Shown one piece after another: positions 26,710 through 35,550 of a stretch of 64,000 bases of DNA; position 1 is the first letter of the stretch, and each line of letters starts with the position of its first letter. The position numbers and the translations under genes are program-made. A model generated the notes under the pieces. It was given only the letters and a program-made list of their open reading frames with translations. It searched no databases and was not told the DNA's origin. This DNA comes from Mobilitalea sibirica (GTDB taxonomy: Bacteria; Bacillota; Clostridia; Lachnospirales; Lachnospiraceae): NCBI RefSeq assembly GCF_015999265.1, contig NZ_JAEAGR010000019.1:1-64000 (forward strand), given 5' to 3'.

Positions 26710-27003
26710 CTATTCCTTTATTAGGCTTATCAATATCCCAAATATCAATTTCACTAAATTTATTATATCTATTACGGATAGAGTGTCTATAAGAGATAAC
26801 CCCTGCCTGATTAAATGGCTGATTATTGTAATATATCCACATACAGTTAATATTGTAACATAATGTTTGTATTTATCAAGACAGAAAATCCAATCACAGA
26901 GTATAAATTCTAGTGCAGCTATCATAAGGATAATACAAGAAGATAAATCTTTATTCACATAATATTGAGAATTTCTATCCATTAATTTCAATAACATCAA
27001 CAA
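26710..27003 (-). CDS. Possible small membrane protein
   Basis: 97 residues with three hydrophobic stretches (about 22-40, 48-66 and 75-95), compatible with a three-helix membrane protein. No family recognised. The ATG lacks a good ribosome site and the DNA is very AT-rich, so this may be a chance open frame. It lies upstream of fhs on the same strand, 82 bases away. Confidence 0.3.
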   Translation of the reverse strand: MLMLLKLMDRNSQYYVNKDLSSCIILMIAALEFILCDWIFCLDKYKHYVTILTVCGYITIISHLIRQGLSLIDTLSVIDIINLVKLIFGILISLIKE

Positions 27004-27268
27004 ATATACATTAATTTCGTTAATTTGTAAATTTATAGTAATTTGTATGGCTTTATCCTCAAGTTTTTATTATTTTAAACGGGTTTCCCAAAAAATCACT
27101 TGCGTTAATGAAAGTTACGAGTATATACTTACTAATATAATATCTTAAATCTTTATTCAATAAAATCGATAACTAAAAAGTAGGTTTAGTACTGACGCAG
27201 TGGATGGTTTGCCATAAGGCTAATTGATACATATACATGGTAATTACATATTAGAAAGGAAGTATCTC

Positions 27269-27913
27269 ATGAAATACAATACAGTCATCTTTGATCTGGA
27301 CGGAACCCTATTAAATACTCTGGATGATTTACGTGATAGCCTAAATGAAATATTAGTTCAAAAAGGCTTTCCATCCCAAAGTTATGATGAAGTGAAACGT
27401 TATGTTGGTAATGGCGTAAGAAATTTAATACGTCAATCTATTCCGACGTCTTGCAGTGAAGATGAAGTAACCTTATACCTTGAAGAATTTAAAGAAAATT
27501 ACAGAAATAATATGCAGAACAAAACCCGGCCATATAACGGTATCATGGAGCTGCTATTAGATTTACATCGTTATAATTATAAAATGGCTATTGTTTCTAA
27601 TAAATATGATACCGCTGTTAAATCCCTGGCAAAAACTTATTTTGGTACCATAATACCGGTCGCAATCGGTGAAACTGCCCAAATTAAAAGAAAACCTGCT
27701 CCTGATAGTGTATTTACCGCAGTGAAAGAATTAGGCTCCGAACTTAAAAATACAATCTTTGTTGGTGATTCAGAAACAGATATAATGACAGCTAAAAATG
27801 CCGGCATTCCCTGTATCGGTGTAACCTGGGGCTTCCGTTGTCGTGAAGTTCTAAGAAAAACCGGTGCCGACTATCTGATTGATACCCCAAAAGAATTACT
27901 TACATTGATTTAA
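27269..27913 (+). CDS. HAD-family phosphatase (phosphoglycolate phosphatase-like)
   Basis: 214 residues from the ATG at 27269, which follows AAAGGAAG; an upstream in-frame start adds 15 residues with no ribosome site. Motif I FDLDGTLL is at residues 7-14, motif II IVSNK near 107, the motif III Lys in K-R-K-P-A-P near 141, and motif IV GDSETDI near 166. The cap between motifs I and II is the helical type of the Gph/PpaX subgroup. Substrate could be phosphoglycolate, pyrophosphate or another small phosphate; it cannot be read from sequence. Convergent with the ATP-grasp genes. Confidence 0.9.
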   Translation: MKYNTVIFDLDGTLLNTLDDLRDSLNEILVQKGFPSQSYDEVKRYVGNGVRNLIRQSIPTSCSEDEVTLYLEEFKENYRNNMQNKTRPYNGIMELLLDLHRYNYKMAIVSNKYDTAVKSLAKTYFGTIIPVAIGETAQIKRKPAPDSVFTAVKELGSELKNTIFVGDSETDIMTAKNAGIPCIGVTWGFRCREVLRKTGADYLIDTPKELLTLI

Positions 27914-27937
27914 ATAAAGATCATTTCATATTTATTA

Positions 27938-28795
27938 CTATAGGGAAGCTATGATGTGCCTAAGGTATAAATTTACGAGATTAATATCTGAGCATTGATA
28001 TAGCATCCTGGCTCCAACAACATCCTCTATTTCATTAAATAATAAGTCTCCCTCTGCTCCTATGAGGAAATCAATTCCTACAAGTCCAATATCAAATTGA
28101 TCTATGATACTATGGACCAGTTGTTTCTCTTCTTCTTTTAAATCATATAATCGTACCTCGCTCCCTAAGGAATAATTAGCTTTAAAGCCCTCCCTGGCTG
28201 TGCGAAGTACAGCAGCCACAATAACATCTCCAATCACATAAACTCTCAGATCCTGTTTACGTCCTTCTATATAAGGCTGAATCACGACATCGGATTTACC
28301 AATACCTTTCATAATTCTATCTATTGCAACACTTTTACTAGGATCATATAAAAACACCTGGCTACCCCCATGCCCATCCACTGCTTTGATTACAGATAGC
28401 TCCTGTAGGTTATTTAACCTATCCTCTAACTGTGAATTCAGACAGAAGTTTGAATTTACCATGGGTATTCCGGTCTTCGCCAGATATTGATATGTCTTTG
28501 CTTTATCATTACAGATTTCCGATAAAAAAGAGCTGTTAAACACCTTGATACCCATATATTCTAACTGTTTGCTAAGTAAAGGATAAATTGCTCTACAGAT
28601 CACAAAGTCAGGATAATCAACAATCTCCCCCCGGTATCTTAGAAACCATTCATTCTGCCAAACTCCAAAATCCAGCTCCTCAACCAGAATAAGCTTGACA
28701 TCAACGTCAAGCTTTTTACCTTCTTCTATATAGAAATTAATATAATTTTGATTATAAAGAGCTCCCTCTGTAAAATAGATAATCCATGCCTTCAT
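27938..28795 (-). CDS. RimK-like ATP-grasp ligase, second of a tandem pair
   Basis: 285 residues from the ATG at 28795; a TTG at 28819 is an alternative start. An N-terminal pre-ATP-grasp domain (about 1-85) precedes the ATP-grasp fold. Visible marks are CNDKAKTYQYLAKTGIP near 100, the glycine loop VIKAVDGHGGSQVF near 143, the ATP-binding block IQPYIEGRKQDLRVYVIG near 180, and the metal-binding end LFNEIEDVVGARMLY near 252. The usual RimK end motif is E-x-N; here the Asn position is Glu, so metal binding may differ. Family members add amino acids or other carboxylates to peptides or metabolites. Substrate unknown. Confidence 0.82.
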   Translation of the reverse strand: MKAWIIYFTEGALYNQNYINFYIEEGKKLDVDVKLILVEELDFGVWQNEWFLRYRGEIVDYPDFVICRAIYPLLSKQLEYMGIKVFNSSFLSEICNDKAKTYQYLAKTGIPMVNSNFCLNSQLEDRLNNLQELSVIKAVDGHGGSQVFLYDPSKSVAIDRIMKGIGKSDVVIQPYIEGRKQDLRVYVIGDVIVAAVLRTAREGFKANYSLGSEVRLYDLKEEEKQLVHSIIDQFDIGLVGIDFLIGAEGDLLFNEIEDVVGARMLYQCSDINLVNLYLRHIIASL

Positions 28796-28838
28796 CAACG
28801 CACCGCTTTCATTCCTCAAATAAAATGTTATTTATCAA

Positions 28839-29741
28839 TCAAGTGTTTATTATGTTTTTATGAATATGTTCTATGATTGCATCTGCAGCATTAATCCCCG
28901 TACAGTCATAGATATTCTTAAAATGTGCATTGGAATTCACTTCACATACCAATAGCTCATCCTTATCACCGAACAAAAGATCTACACCAGCAAAATCCAG
29001 ACCGATAATCTCACAGCACCTGACAGCCAGCTCACTTTGCTCTTTCGTAGGAACATAGGGCTTCATCTTACCGCCGATCGAGAGATTTGCTCTAAAATCC
29101 CCATTCTCTGAAAACCTTAGCATACCAGCAATTACTTTGTTGCCTACCACCTGTAAACGTATATCCCTTCCGAAGCTGGTTTCAATGTATTCTTGAAATA
29201 TAACAGGTCTTGTTCCTGTCAAGGTCATCGTGTTTAATAACTCTTCCCACGTCCTAACCAGATGCACTTGCTGGCCAAAGGATCCAAACACTTCCTTAAC
29301 AACCATAGAAAATCCCAGTTTTTCAACCACTGCCTTTAGAAAATCATAATTCGTATAGCCTATATTATCAAAGGTTTTTGGTGCTATGACAGTTCTTGGC
29401 ATTCTTATGCCGGCTCCCATTAATTTCAGGTGAGTCAGGGACTTATCATCACATATACCGATGGCTTGTGATGAGTTAAAAACCGGATATCCCATTTGTT
29501 CGAGATAATGTGCTAACTTAGTATCCTTGTCCCAAAATAAGATAAAATCTACACTCTTATCTAGCTTCCCAATCGGTAAATCGATTAATATTTGTGCATT
29601 GGTTCTAAGCTGTAAGCTAATACCCTTTGAACTTGCAGCCTCAAGAAGCCAGGAATGAATTTCATTGAATTTATTTTGATTTAGAAATTCGTTTACTACA
29701 AGCCATCCGGTCATATCTTTATACTCCTGTAATTCTATCAT
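28839..29741 (-). CDS. RimK-like ATP-grasp ligase, first of a tandem pair
   Basis: 300 residues. The pre-ATP-grasp domain (about 1-95) ends in VFNSSQAIGICDDKSLTHL. The ATP-grasp domain has MVVKEVFGSFGQQVHLV near 148, VIFQEYIETSFGRDIRLQVVG near 180 and the metal-binding motif LVCEVNSNAHFKNI near 270 with canonical Glu and Asn. It is more RimK-like than the next gene. The two proteins share architecture but are clearly diverged, pointing to an old duplication with separate roles. The next gene follows after about 43 bases, so they form one unit. No short peptide gene that could be a substrate was seen in 29742-29969. Confidence 0.85.
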   Translation of the reverse strand: MIELQEYKDMTGWLVVNEFLNQNKFNEIHSWLLEAASSKGISLQLRTNAQILIDLPIGKLDKSVDFILFWDKDTKLAHYLEQMGYPVFNSSQAIGICDDKSLTHLKLMGAGIRMPRTVIAPKTFDNIGYTNYDFLKAVVEKLGFSMVVKEVFGSFGQQVHLVRTWEELLNTMTLTGTRPVIFQEYIETSFGRDIRLQVVGNKVIAGMLRFSENGDFRANLSIGGKMKPYVPTKEQSELAVRCCEIIGLDFAGVDLLFGDKDELLVCEVNSNAHFKNIYDCTGINAADAIIEHIHKNIINT

Positions 29742-29969
29742 TTAATTTCTACTATTTGCTATAAAACAATTATCATCTTCATTAAAGTAAAATATTATGA
29801 TCTCATTGATTACCTACATAAAAAATCAGTTTTTTAGTAGCTTTCCAATTATGTCCTATTTTGCGACACACAACACATATATAGCATTGGTTTGATCATG
29901 TTTTTTTATAGTTGACTAATATATAAAATCATTTGTAAGTATCTCAGGTGAACATAATCATATTATGTA

Positions 29970-32528
29970 TTAATACTCCTCCAAGTATTGTTCAAACTGC
30001 TCCGATGACATTAAAACCTTTCTGGGTTTCGTTCCCTCTTCCGGGCCAACCACCCCTGCCTCTGCCAGCTGGTCCATTATTCTGGCAGCACGATTAAAGC
30101 CTATCTTATAGACTCTCTGTAGCATTCCGATGGATGCTTTATCCTTTTCAATAATGAATTTACCTGCCTCTGCAAAATATTCATCCCTGTCATTACCGCC
30201 ACCGATACCACTTCCACCATCCGAAGGTCTTGCATTGGTGATTTTCTCTTTAATATCCTCGCTGTACTGTGCTTCGTTATTATTCTTTTTAAGAAATTCA
30301 ACCACAGAGCTTACTTCCTTATCGGAAATAAATGCACCCTGAATACGAACCGGCTTCGGATAACCGGAAGGGAAGAATAACATATCACCCTTACCAAGAA
30401 GCTTCTCGGCTCCGGATCCGTCAAGAATGGTTCTGGAATCAATGGCTGAGGATACAGCAAAAGCTATTCTTGAGGGTATGTTTGCCTTAATCAAACCAGT
30501 GATAACATTGACGGAGGGCCTCTGGGTAGCTATGATAAGATGTAATCCTGCCGCTCTCGCCATCTGTGCAAGACGGCAAATAGCATCTTCCACTTCACCG
30601 GGAGCTACCATCATAAGATCCGCAAGCTCATCGATAATAATTACAATTTGAGGCAGCTTCTGATAATTTTCATCATTCAGATAAGCTACTTCAGCCACTT
30701 TGTCATTATAACCCTTTAAATCCCTAACTCCCACATCAGCAAATTTCTTATAACGTTCTGTCATTTCCATAACTGCCCAGGACAGAGCTGCCGAAGCCTT
30801 CTTAGGATCGGTAACTACCGGAATTAAAAGATGAGGGATTCCATTATAAACATTTAACTCTACCACCTTAGGATCTACCATGATAAGACGTACATCCGAA
30901 GGGTTCGATTTATATAAAATACTCATAATCAAGGTGTTGATACAGACGGATTTACCGGATCCGGTAGCACCGGCTATCAGAAGATGGGGCATTTTCGCAA
31001 TATCGGTTATAATCGTCTGTCCTCCAATATCTTTACCAACTCCAAATGCAATATCGGAGGGATGTTCTTGAAATTCTTTGCTTTCTATTAAATCTCTAAA
31101 GCTAACCATGGAATTTTCTTTGTTAGGAACCTCAATTCCGACAGCTGCTTTTCCGGGAATTGGAGCCTCTATTCTAACATCTGCCGCTGCCAGATTAAGC
31201 TTTATATCATCCGCTAAACTGGTTATCTTACTAACCTTTACCCCTTGCTCCGGTTGAAGCTCATATCTGGTTACGGCAGGCCCACAGCTAACATTGGTTA
31301 TCGTAACATGAACTCCAAAGCTCTCTAAGGTATTCTGAAGTTTAATTGCTGTTTCTTTTAAACTTCGGTCCGACATTTTCCCGGAACTTTTTCCTTTCAC
31401 ACTATTTAACAGATTAACCGGTGGAAAGATATATTCCTTTTGCTCTGCTACTTGTTTGATGTCTAATTGTTCTATGCTTGTAGAATCACTAGACGTATCA
31501 TTACCTTTAACCTTTTTCACAGAACCGGATTGTACTACATCAGTGTCCTGTGATGTAATTGGTTCCTCTTCCGGCACAACATTTACCAAATCTCCTTCTG
31601 CACCAAACTTGCTTCGAAGCTCATCTTCATAATTGGGAACGGTAACTGTCTTATCCGTTTCATTAAAGTCATTCATCTGCAGCTCTGTCTCTTTCTCATC
31701 TTGATTTTGAAACAGATGATCCAGATTTGAAATCGGTATATCTTCATTTTTTAGTGATTTATTCTTTTCTTTTCTTTCCTTAAAATTAATGATATGACCG
31801 GTTTTTCCTGCTTCCGAAGAAGCATTTCCATCTAAGACAAAAGTCTTTGGTGGCCTTCTGCCTGAGCCATTTTCATTCTCCTTACCGTTCGAAGCTTCAT
31901 ATTGTTCTTTCTTTAATCGCTGGTATTCTAAGCGTTCCTCTAAGGTATGTTTACTTTTTTTTGCAACATAAGTTAATATCGCTTTTCCGCTGATTACTAT
32001 AATGCAGATTAACATAACAGCAATTATAATTATGTAAGCACCCAGTACATCGAATAAACCACCCAGTATCATTACCAGAATACCTCCGATGATACCACCG
32101 CCGTTTCGCCCCTCCATAGCCAGATTATAATAATCAAAAATCCTTAAATCTTTATTATATGAAGTAGCTATTAATTGAATTAATCCGGTTAAGACAACAA
32201 AAAATACAATTGCACTTAAGATTTTTCTGCCTGCAGACCGATTACCAAAGTTTGATAGATGGAATGCAGTTCCGAAAAAGAGTATAAAGGGTAAAAGATA
32301 AGCCTCTAAGCCTATCATTCCAAATACAAATCCGCTTACATATCGTCCTACCGGACCTATTAAATTAAAATTACTTAAAAACAGCAATACGGATACAACT
32401 AAGGCTACGACTAGTATAATCTCATCCTGCAACGCGCCGCTTTCTTTGATTGTTTCCTTCTTTTTTACTGTTTGTTTTCTATTCGTTTGTTTATTATTTG
32501 ATTTCTTCGGTTTACGTTTGGAAGCCAT
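29970..32528 (-). CDS. ftsK: DNA translocase FtsK/SpoIIIE
   Basis: 852 residues from the ATG at 32528, 6 bases after GAGGAGG; the ATG six bases upstream touches the ribosome site. A Lys-rich N-terminus and four membrane segments (about 33-185) anchor it at the septum. A charged linker (about 190-400) is followed by the RecA-like motor with Walker A GATGSGKSVCIN near 520, Walker B IIIIDELADLM near 625, LIIATQRPSVNVITG and a C-terminal winged-helix gamma domain (about 785-850) for reading polarity sequences. It pumps chromosomal DNA through the division or sporulation septum. The neighbours ylzJ and tepA are also next to spoIIIE in Bacillus subtilis, which favours the SpoIIIE role. Confidence 0.95.
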   Translation of the reverse strand: MASKRKPKKSNNKQTNRKQTVKKKETIKESGALQDEIILVVALVVSVLLFLSNFNLIGPVGRYVSGFVFGMIGLEAYLLPFILFFGTAFHLSNFGNRSAGRKILSAIVFFVVLTGLIQLIATSYNKDLRIFDYYNLAMEGRNGGGIIGGILVMILGGLFDVLGAYIIIIAVMLICIIVISGKAILTYVAKKSKHTLEERLEYQRLKKEQYEASNGKENENGSGRRPPKTFVLDGNASSEAGKTGHIINFKERKEKNKSLKNEDIPISNLDHLFQNQDEKETELQMNDFNETDKTVTVPNYEDELRSKFGAEGDLVNVVPEEEPITSQDTDVVQSGSVKKVKGNDTSSDSTSIEQLDIKQVAEQKEYIFPPVNLLNSVKGKSSGKMSDRSLKETAIKLQNTLESFGVHVTITNVSCGPAVTRYELQPEQGVKVSKITSLADDIKLNLAAADVRIEAPIPGKAAVGIEVPNKENSMVSFRDLIESKEFQEHPSDIAFGVGKDIGGQTIITDIAKMPHLLIAGATGSGKSVCINTLIMSILYKSNPSDVRLIMVDPKVVELNVYNGIPHLLIPVVTDPKKASAALSWAVMEMTERYKKFADVGVRDLKGYNDKVAEVAYLNDENYQKLPQIVIIIDELADLMMVAPGEVEDAICRLAQMARAAGLHLIIATQRPSVNVITGLIKANIPSRIAFAVSSAIDSRTILDGSGAEKLLGKGDMLFFPSGYPKPVRIQGAFISDKEVSSVVEFLKKNNNEAQYSEDIKEKITNARPSDGGSGIGGGNDRDEYFAEAGKFIIEKDKASIGMLQRVYKIGFNRAARIMDQLAEAGVVGPEEGTKPRKVLMSSEQFEQYLEEY

Positions 32529-32566
32529 CTGCATCCTCCTCGAATACTTAGATTATTTTCGTGACG

Positions 32567-33442
32567 CTATAAGAAAAAATGTCCGCTAAGTGCAATAAGT
32601 CCGATTGCAAAGCAATAATAAGCGAAGTACTTAAACTTCTTACCGCGAACAATTACCAGCATGGTCTTAATGCTAATATAACCAACAACCGCTGCTACCA
32701 AGGTACCAACAATATATCCTGTTATCTCACTTTTGTTTACCAAGTCCATGGAAAAATCTTTCATTTCATAAACAACGGCTCCAAGAACTGCCGGTATCGA
32801 CATGATAAACGAATATTTTACAGCAAAGGTACGATCAAAACCACTTAACAAACCGGCCGTTATGGTAGTACCAGATCTAGAGATGCCCGGCAGAGTCGCT
32901 ACACCCTGAGCAATCCCCAGAAATAATGCATTCTTATAACTTGCTGTTTCTTCTGTTTTCTGTCCGGTATGTACCCTGTCAGCAATTGTAAGAAGTATCG
33001 CGGTAAATATCAAACTTAATCCCGGAACTAACAGAGTTTTTCCTGCCTCCTCAATCGCATTGTTGAAGACAACGCCTATGATCCCCGTAGGTATCGTTGA
33101 TACGATTACCAGCAGTACAAATCTGCGATAGGGTGTTGTAATAACATTTTTATATGTAACCTTATCCTTACTGAATAGATTCCTTATAAAGCGTCTTGTA
33201 TTTATCAGAGAATCTCCGATAATCTTAAATCCTTCTGTTATTAAATCCAGGATATCCTTCCAGAATACCACAAAGATAGCTACCATCGTTCCAAAGTGCA
33301 GCATAACATCAAATAATAAGCCGGTATCCATATTGAGATTTAAAATTTGTTTCATAATAGCCAAATGACCTGAACTACTAATCGGTAAAAATTCAGCCAG
33401 ACCCTGTACCAGGCCCATAAGTATTGATTCTAATAAGTCCAT
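32567..33442 (-). CDS. uppP: Undecaprenyl-diphosphatase
   Basis: 291 residues with about eight membrane helices. It removes a phosphate from undecaprenyl diphosphate to recycle the lipid carrier of cell-wall synthesis and gives bacitracin tolerance. The two conserved blocks are GLAEFLPISSSGHLAI near residue 14 and the arginine motif GISRSGTTI near 185. A 7-G run lies at the ribosome site before the ATG. It ends 38 bases before ftsK on the same strand, suggesting cotranscription. Confidence 0.95.
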   Translation of the reverse strand: MDLLESILMGLVQGLAEFLPISSSGHLAIMKQILNLNMDTGLLFDVMLHFGTMVAIFVVFWKDILDLITEGFKIIGDSLINTRRFIRNLFSKDKVTYKNVITTPYRRFVLLVIVSTIPTGIIGVVFNNAIEEAGKTLLVPGLSLIFTAILLTIADRVHTGQKTEETASYKNALFLGIAQGVATLPGISRSGTTITAGLLSGFDRTFAVKYSFIMSIPAVLGAVVYEMKDFSMDLVNKSEITGYIVGTLVAAVVGYISIKTMLVIVRGKKFKYFAYYCFAIGLIALSGHFFL

Positions 33443-33754
33443 GCTAATGCCCCCCCAAATTCCATATATAATATTTAAATTCGAAAATCTTTCGTATCAC
33501 ACAAAATTGATAATACAATCGCTGCTTTATCCTACCCATATGATTCATTTAGCATCAGATTCGAATAGCAAAGAGTGCTTGTGAACAAATCATATTTGCA
33601 AATAAGTAAGAAAACAAATTGATATTATTGCCTTTTTATCCTTTGTTCGTTATTATTATTCATGTATTATTAGATATGTTTTCTAGGGTTATAATTTAGT
33701 AACATATCCAGAATTTATTATACCTTTTATAAAAATGTTATGCAAGACAAAAAG

Positions 33755-33807
33755 AAGGGCTTATAGCAAAACACCTTTGATTAATAGGTATCCTGCAATA
33801 AACCCTT
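33755..33807 (-). terminator. Imperfect hairpin after ylzJ
   Basis: 14-base arms at 33755-33768 and 33794-33807 pair at 12 positions, with inner ACCT/AGGT. It lies between ylzJ and uppP, so it may attenuate transcription. The remaining part of 33443-33849 shows no gene I can support. Confidence 0.45.
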
Positions 33808-33849
33808 GCTATATCTTATGAATAATAAAAACATATGAAACGAGCTTTA

Positions 33850-34089
33850 TTACTGTATCGTCTTTCCAGGAGTATATTCATCTTTTAAATAATCGCTCAT
33901 ATCGGTAGAGTTAATTTTTTGCACCACATAATTATCACCATCGCGACGTGCTACAACTCTACCATGCTTGAGTTGCACATCCTTATATTCATAATTTGCT
34001 TCTTTTACACTTTGTTTAATTTCCAATTCCTTCGCTTTATGATCTACATAGATTCTTTCCAGTGGAACAACTGTATATAATATGCTCAT
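33850..34089 (-). CDS. ylzJ: YlzJ-like protein
   Basis: 79 residues of the YlzJ family, short mainly-beta proteins of unknown function conserved in spore-forming Firmicutes. The typical start ILYTVVPLERIY (V-x-P-x-E-x-I/V) and the following charged strands are present. In Bacillus subtilis ylzJ lies between tepA and spoIIIE, and here it again lies between tepA and ftsK, with uppP inserted. The gene order supports the call more than the sequence does. Confidence 0.75.
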   Translation of the reverse strand: MSILYTVVPLERIYVDHKAKELEIKQSVKEANYEYKDVQLKHGRVVARRDGDNYVVQKINSTDMSDYLKDEYTPGKTIQ

Positions 34090-34340
34090 AATGCACCTAC
34101 TTTCCTTGAAAGCATACTAGTTAACCTGTAAAAGCTTCAGTTACAAAAAACCTTTATAAACAATTTGTAATCATTATAACACTTTTTAGGATTAATTTCA
34201 AATCAACTAGCTTTCTTATATTTTAGCAATTGTCTTAAAACAAATGGTCTTTGAAAATATCAGAAAATAACCTCGCCATTGTTATTGTTATTAATTATAG
34301 CCATTCATACTATTGTTATGAATCCTGTCCGTTATTAATC

Positions 34341-34459
34341 TTAGCTTTTATTGAATTCGGTTTTATTGAACTTAGCTTTTATGGAACTTGACTTTTGGTG
34401 AATTGACTTTTATTGAATTTGACTTTTATTGAATTTGGTTTTTCATGAAATTAACTCTT
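34341..34459. repeat. Imperfect 16-bp tandem repeat downstream of tepA
   Basis: About seven degenerate copies of a 15-17 base unit of the form TTGACTTTTATTGAAT, ending four bases before the tepA stop. The array lies in the tepA-ylzJ gap (34090-34462). No hairpin or gene accounts for it. Confidence 0.75.
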
Positions 34460-34462
34460 AGG

Positions 34463-35356
34463 TTATTGACCTTGGCTATTATTGTTCTTTTCATTGACGT
34501 TAGCTACATTGTTATCGTTAGTAGACTTATTTACGTTGTTATTGCCATTCATTGTATTATTGTCTATCATTTCATTAATCTTGGCCAGTGCTTCCTTGAT
34601 ACCGCCTACTTCCTTAATGATACCTTTTTTCACTGTCTCTTCTCCTACTAAAATAGATCCTACATCCTTAGCCAGCTGATTAGTATCAAGCATCAGATTC
34701 TTAAAATCAGCATAAGTAATACTGGAATGTGTTACCACAAAATTAATGATTCGATCCTGTATTTTTTCAAAGTATTCAAAAGTTTGTGTTACACCGATTA
34801 CAGTACCGTTCATTCTGACCGGATGAATAATCATGGTTGCAGACGGAACGATATAACTATAATTAGCAGATACAGCCAAAGGAACACCAATTGAGTGACT
34901 GCCGCCAAGTACAAGAGAAACGGTAGGCTTACTTAAGGATGCAATCATTTCCGCAATAGCAAGTCCGGCTTCCACATCTCCGCCAACCGTATTAATTAAA
35001 ATTAATAAACCATCGATATCATTACTGTCTTCAATTGCTGCTAATTGTGGTAAGACATGCTCATATTTTGTGGTTTTATTATGCTGGGGAAGACACTCAT
35101 GTCCTTCTATCTCACCTATGATGGATAATAAATGTATTTTGTGTTCTTTATTATTATTTTCTAAGACAGTCTGACCATACTCATTGATTTTTTTATCTTT
35201 TAGATCTTCGTTTTCTTTTTTAACTTTCTCCGTTTCCTGCTCTTTTTGAGTTTTTTCTCTTGGGACTCCGGTTCCTTTTTTATTCGCATTCAACAGGTTT
35301 TCCTCTTCCTGCATAACATTAGATATTTTATTTTCGTTTTTACTATCATTTTGCAT
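34463..35356 (-). CDS. tepA: TepA-like ClpP-family serine protease
   Basis: 297 residues. A charged low-complexity N-terminal region (about 1-75) precedes a ClpP fold (about 75-265). Marks are LLILINTVGGDVEAGLAIAE, the active-site Ser block LVLGGSHSIGVPLAV near residue 150 and the catalytic His in TMIIHPVRMNG near 175. The tail is Asn-rich. In B. subtilis TepA (YmfB) aids protein export and spore-related degradation. GAGGAA precedes the ATG. Being 5' of ylzJ, uppP and ftsK on the same strand, it may lead an operon. Confidence 0.88.
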   Translation of the reverse strand: MQNDSKNENKISNVMQEEENLLNANKKGTGVPREKTQKEQETEKVKKENEDLKDKKINEYGQTVLENNNKEHKIHLLSIIGEIEGHECLPQHNKTTKYEHVLPQLAAIEDSNDIDGLLILINTVGGDVEAGLAIAEMIASLSKPTVSLVLGGSHSIGVPLAVSANYSYIVPSATMIIHPVRMNGTVIGVTQTFEYFEKIQDRIINFVVTHSSITYADFKNLMLDTNQLAKDVGSILVGEETVKKGIIKEVGGIKEALAKINEMIDNNTMNGNNNVNKSTNDNNVANVNEKNNNSQGQ

Positions 35357-35472
35357 GTACTGTTCCTCTTTTCCTCATATTTTATAACTAACTATAACGA
35401 TACTATAACGATCTATTAGACAGTGAGTTACATAGGAAACTCTCGCGCTTAGCGCTTTATTAACCTACGGTT

Positions 35473-35511
35473 AAAAAGAGGTTGATGCTCCATTATCATC
35501 AACCTCTTTTT
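35473..35511. terminator. Bidirectional terminator
   Basis: Perfect 15-base arms at 35473-35487 and 35497-35511 with a 9-base loop; A5 on one side and T5 on the other allow termination on both strands. It follows the exporter-like gene and precedes tepA. Confidence 0.88.
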
Positions 35512-35550
35512 ATATTATGTGAAGGATAAATATTTTTATGCAATTTTTTC

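Noticed and set aside
29742-29969. Graspetide-type precursor peptide next to the ATP-grasp pair
   Set aside because: No short frame with a ribosome site and Thr/Glu/Asp-rich core was found in the gap or on either side of the pair.
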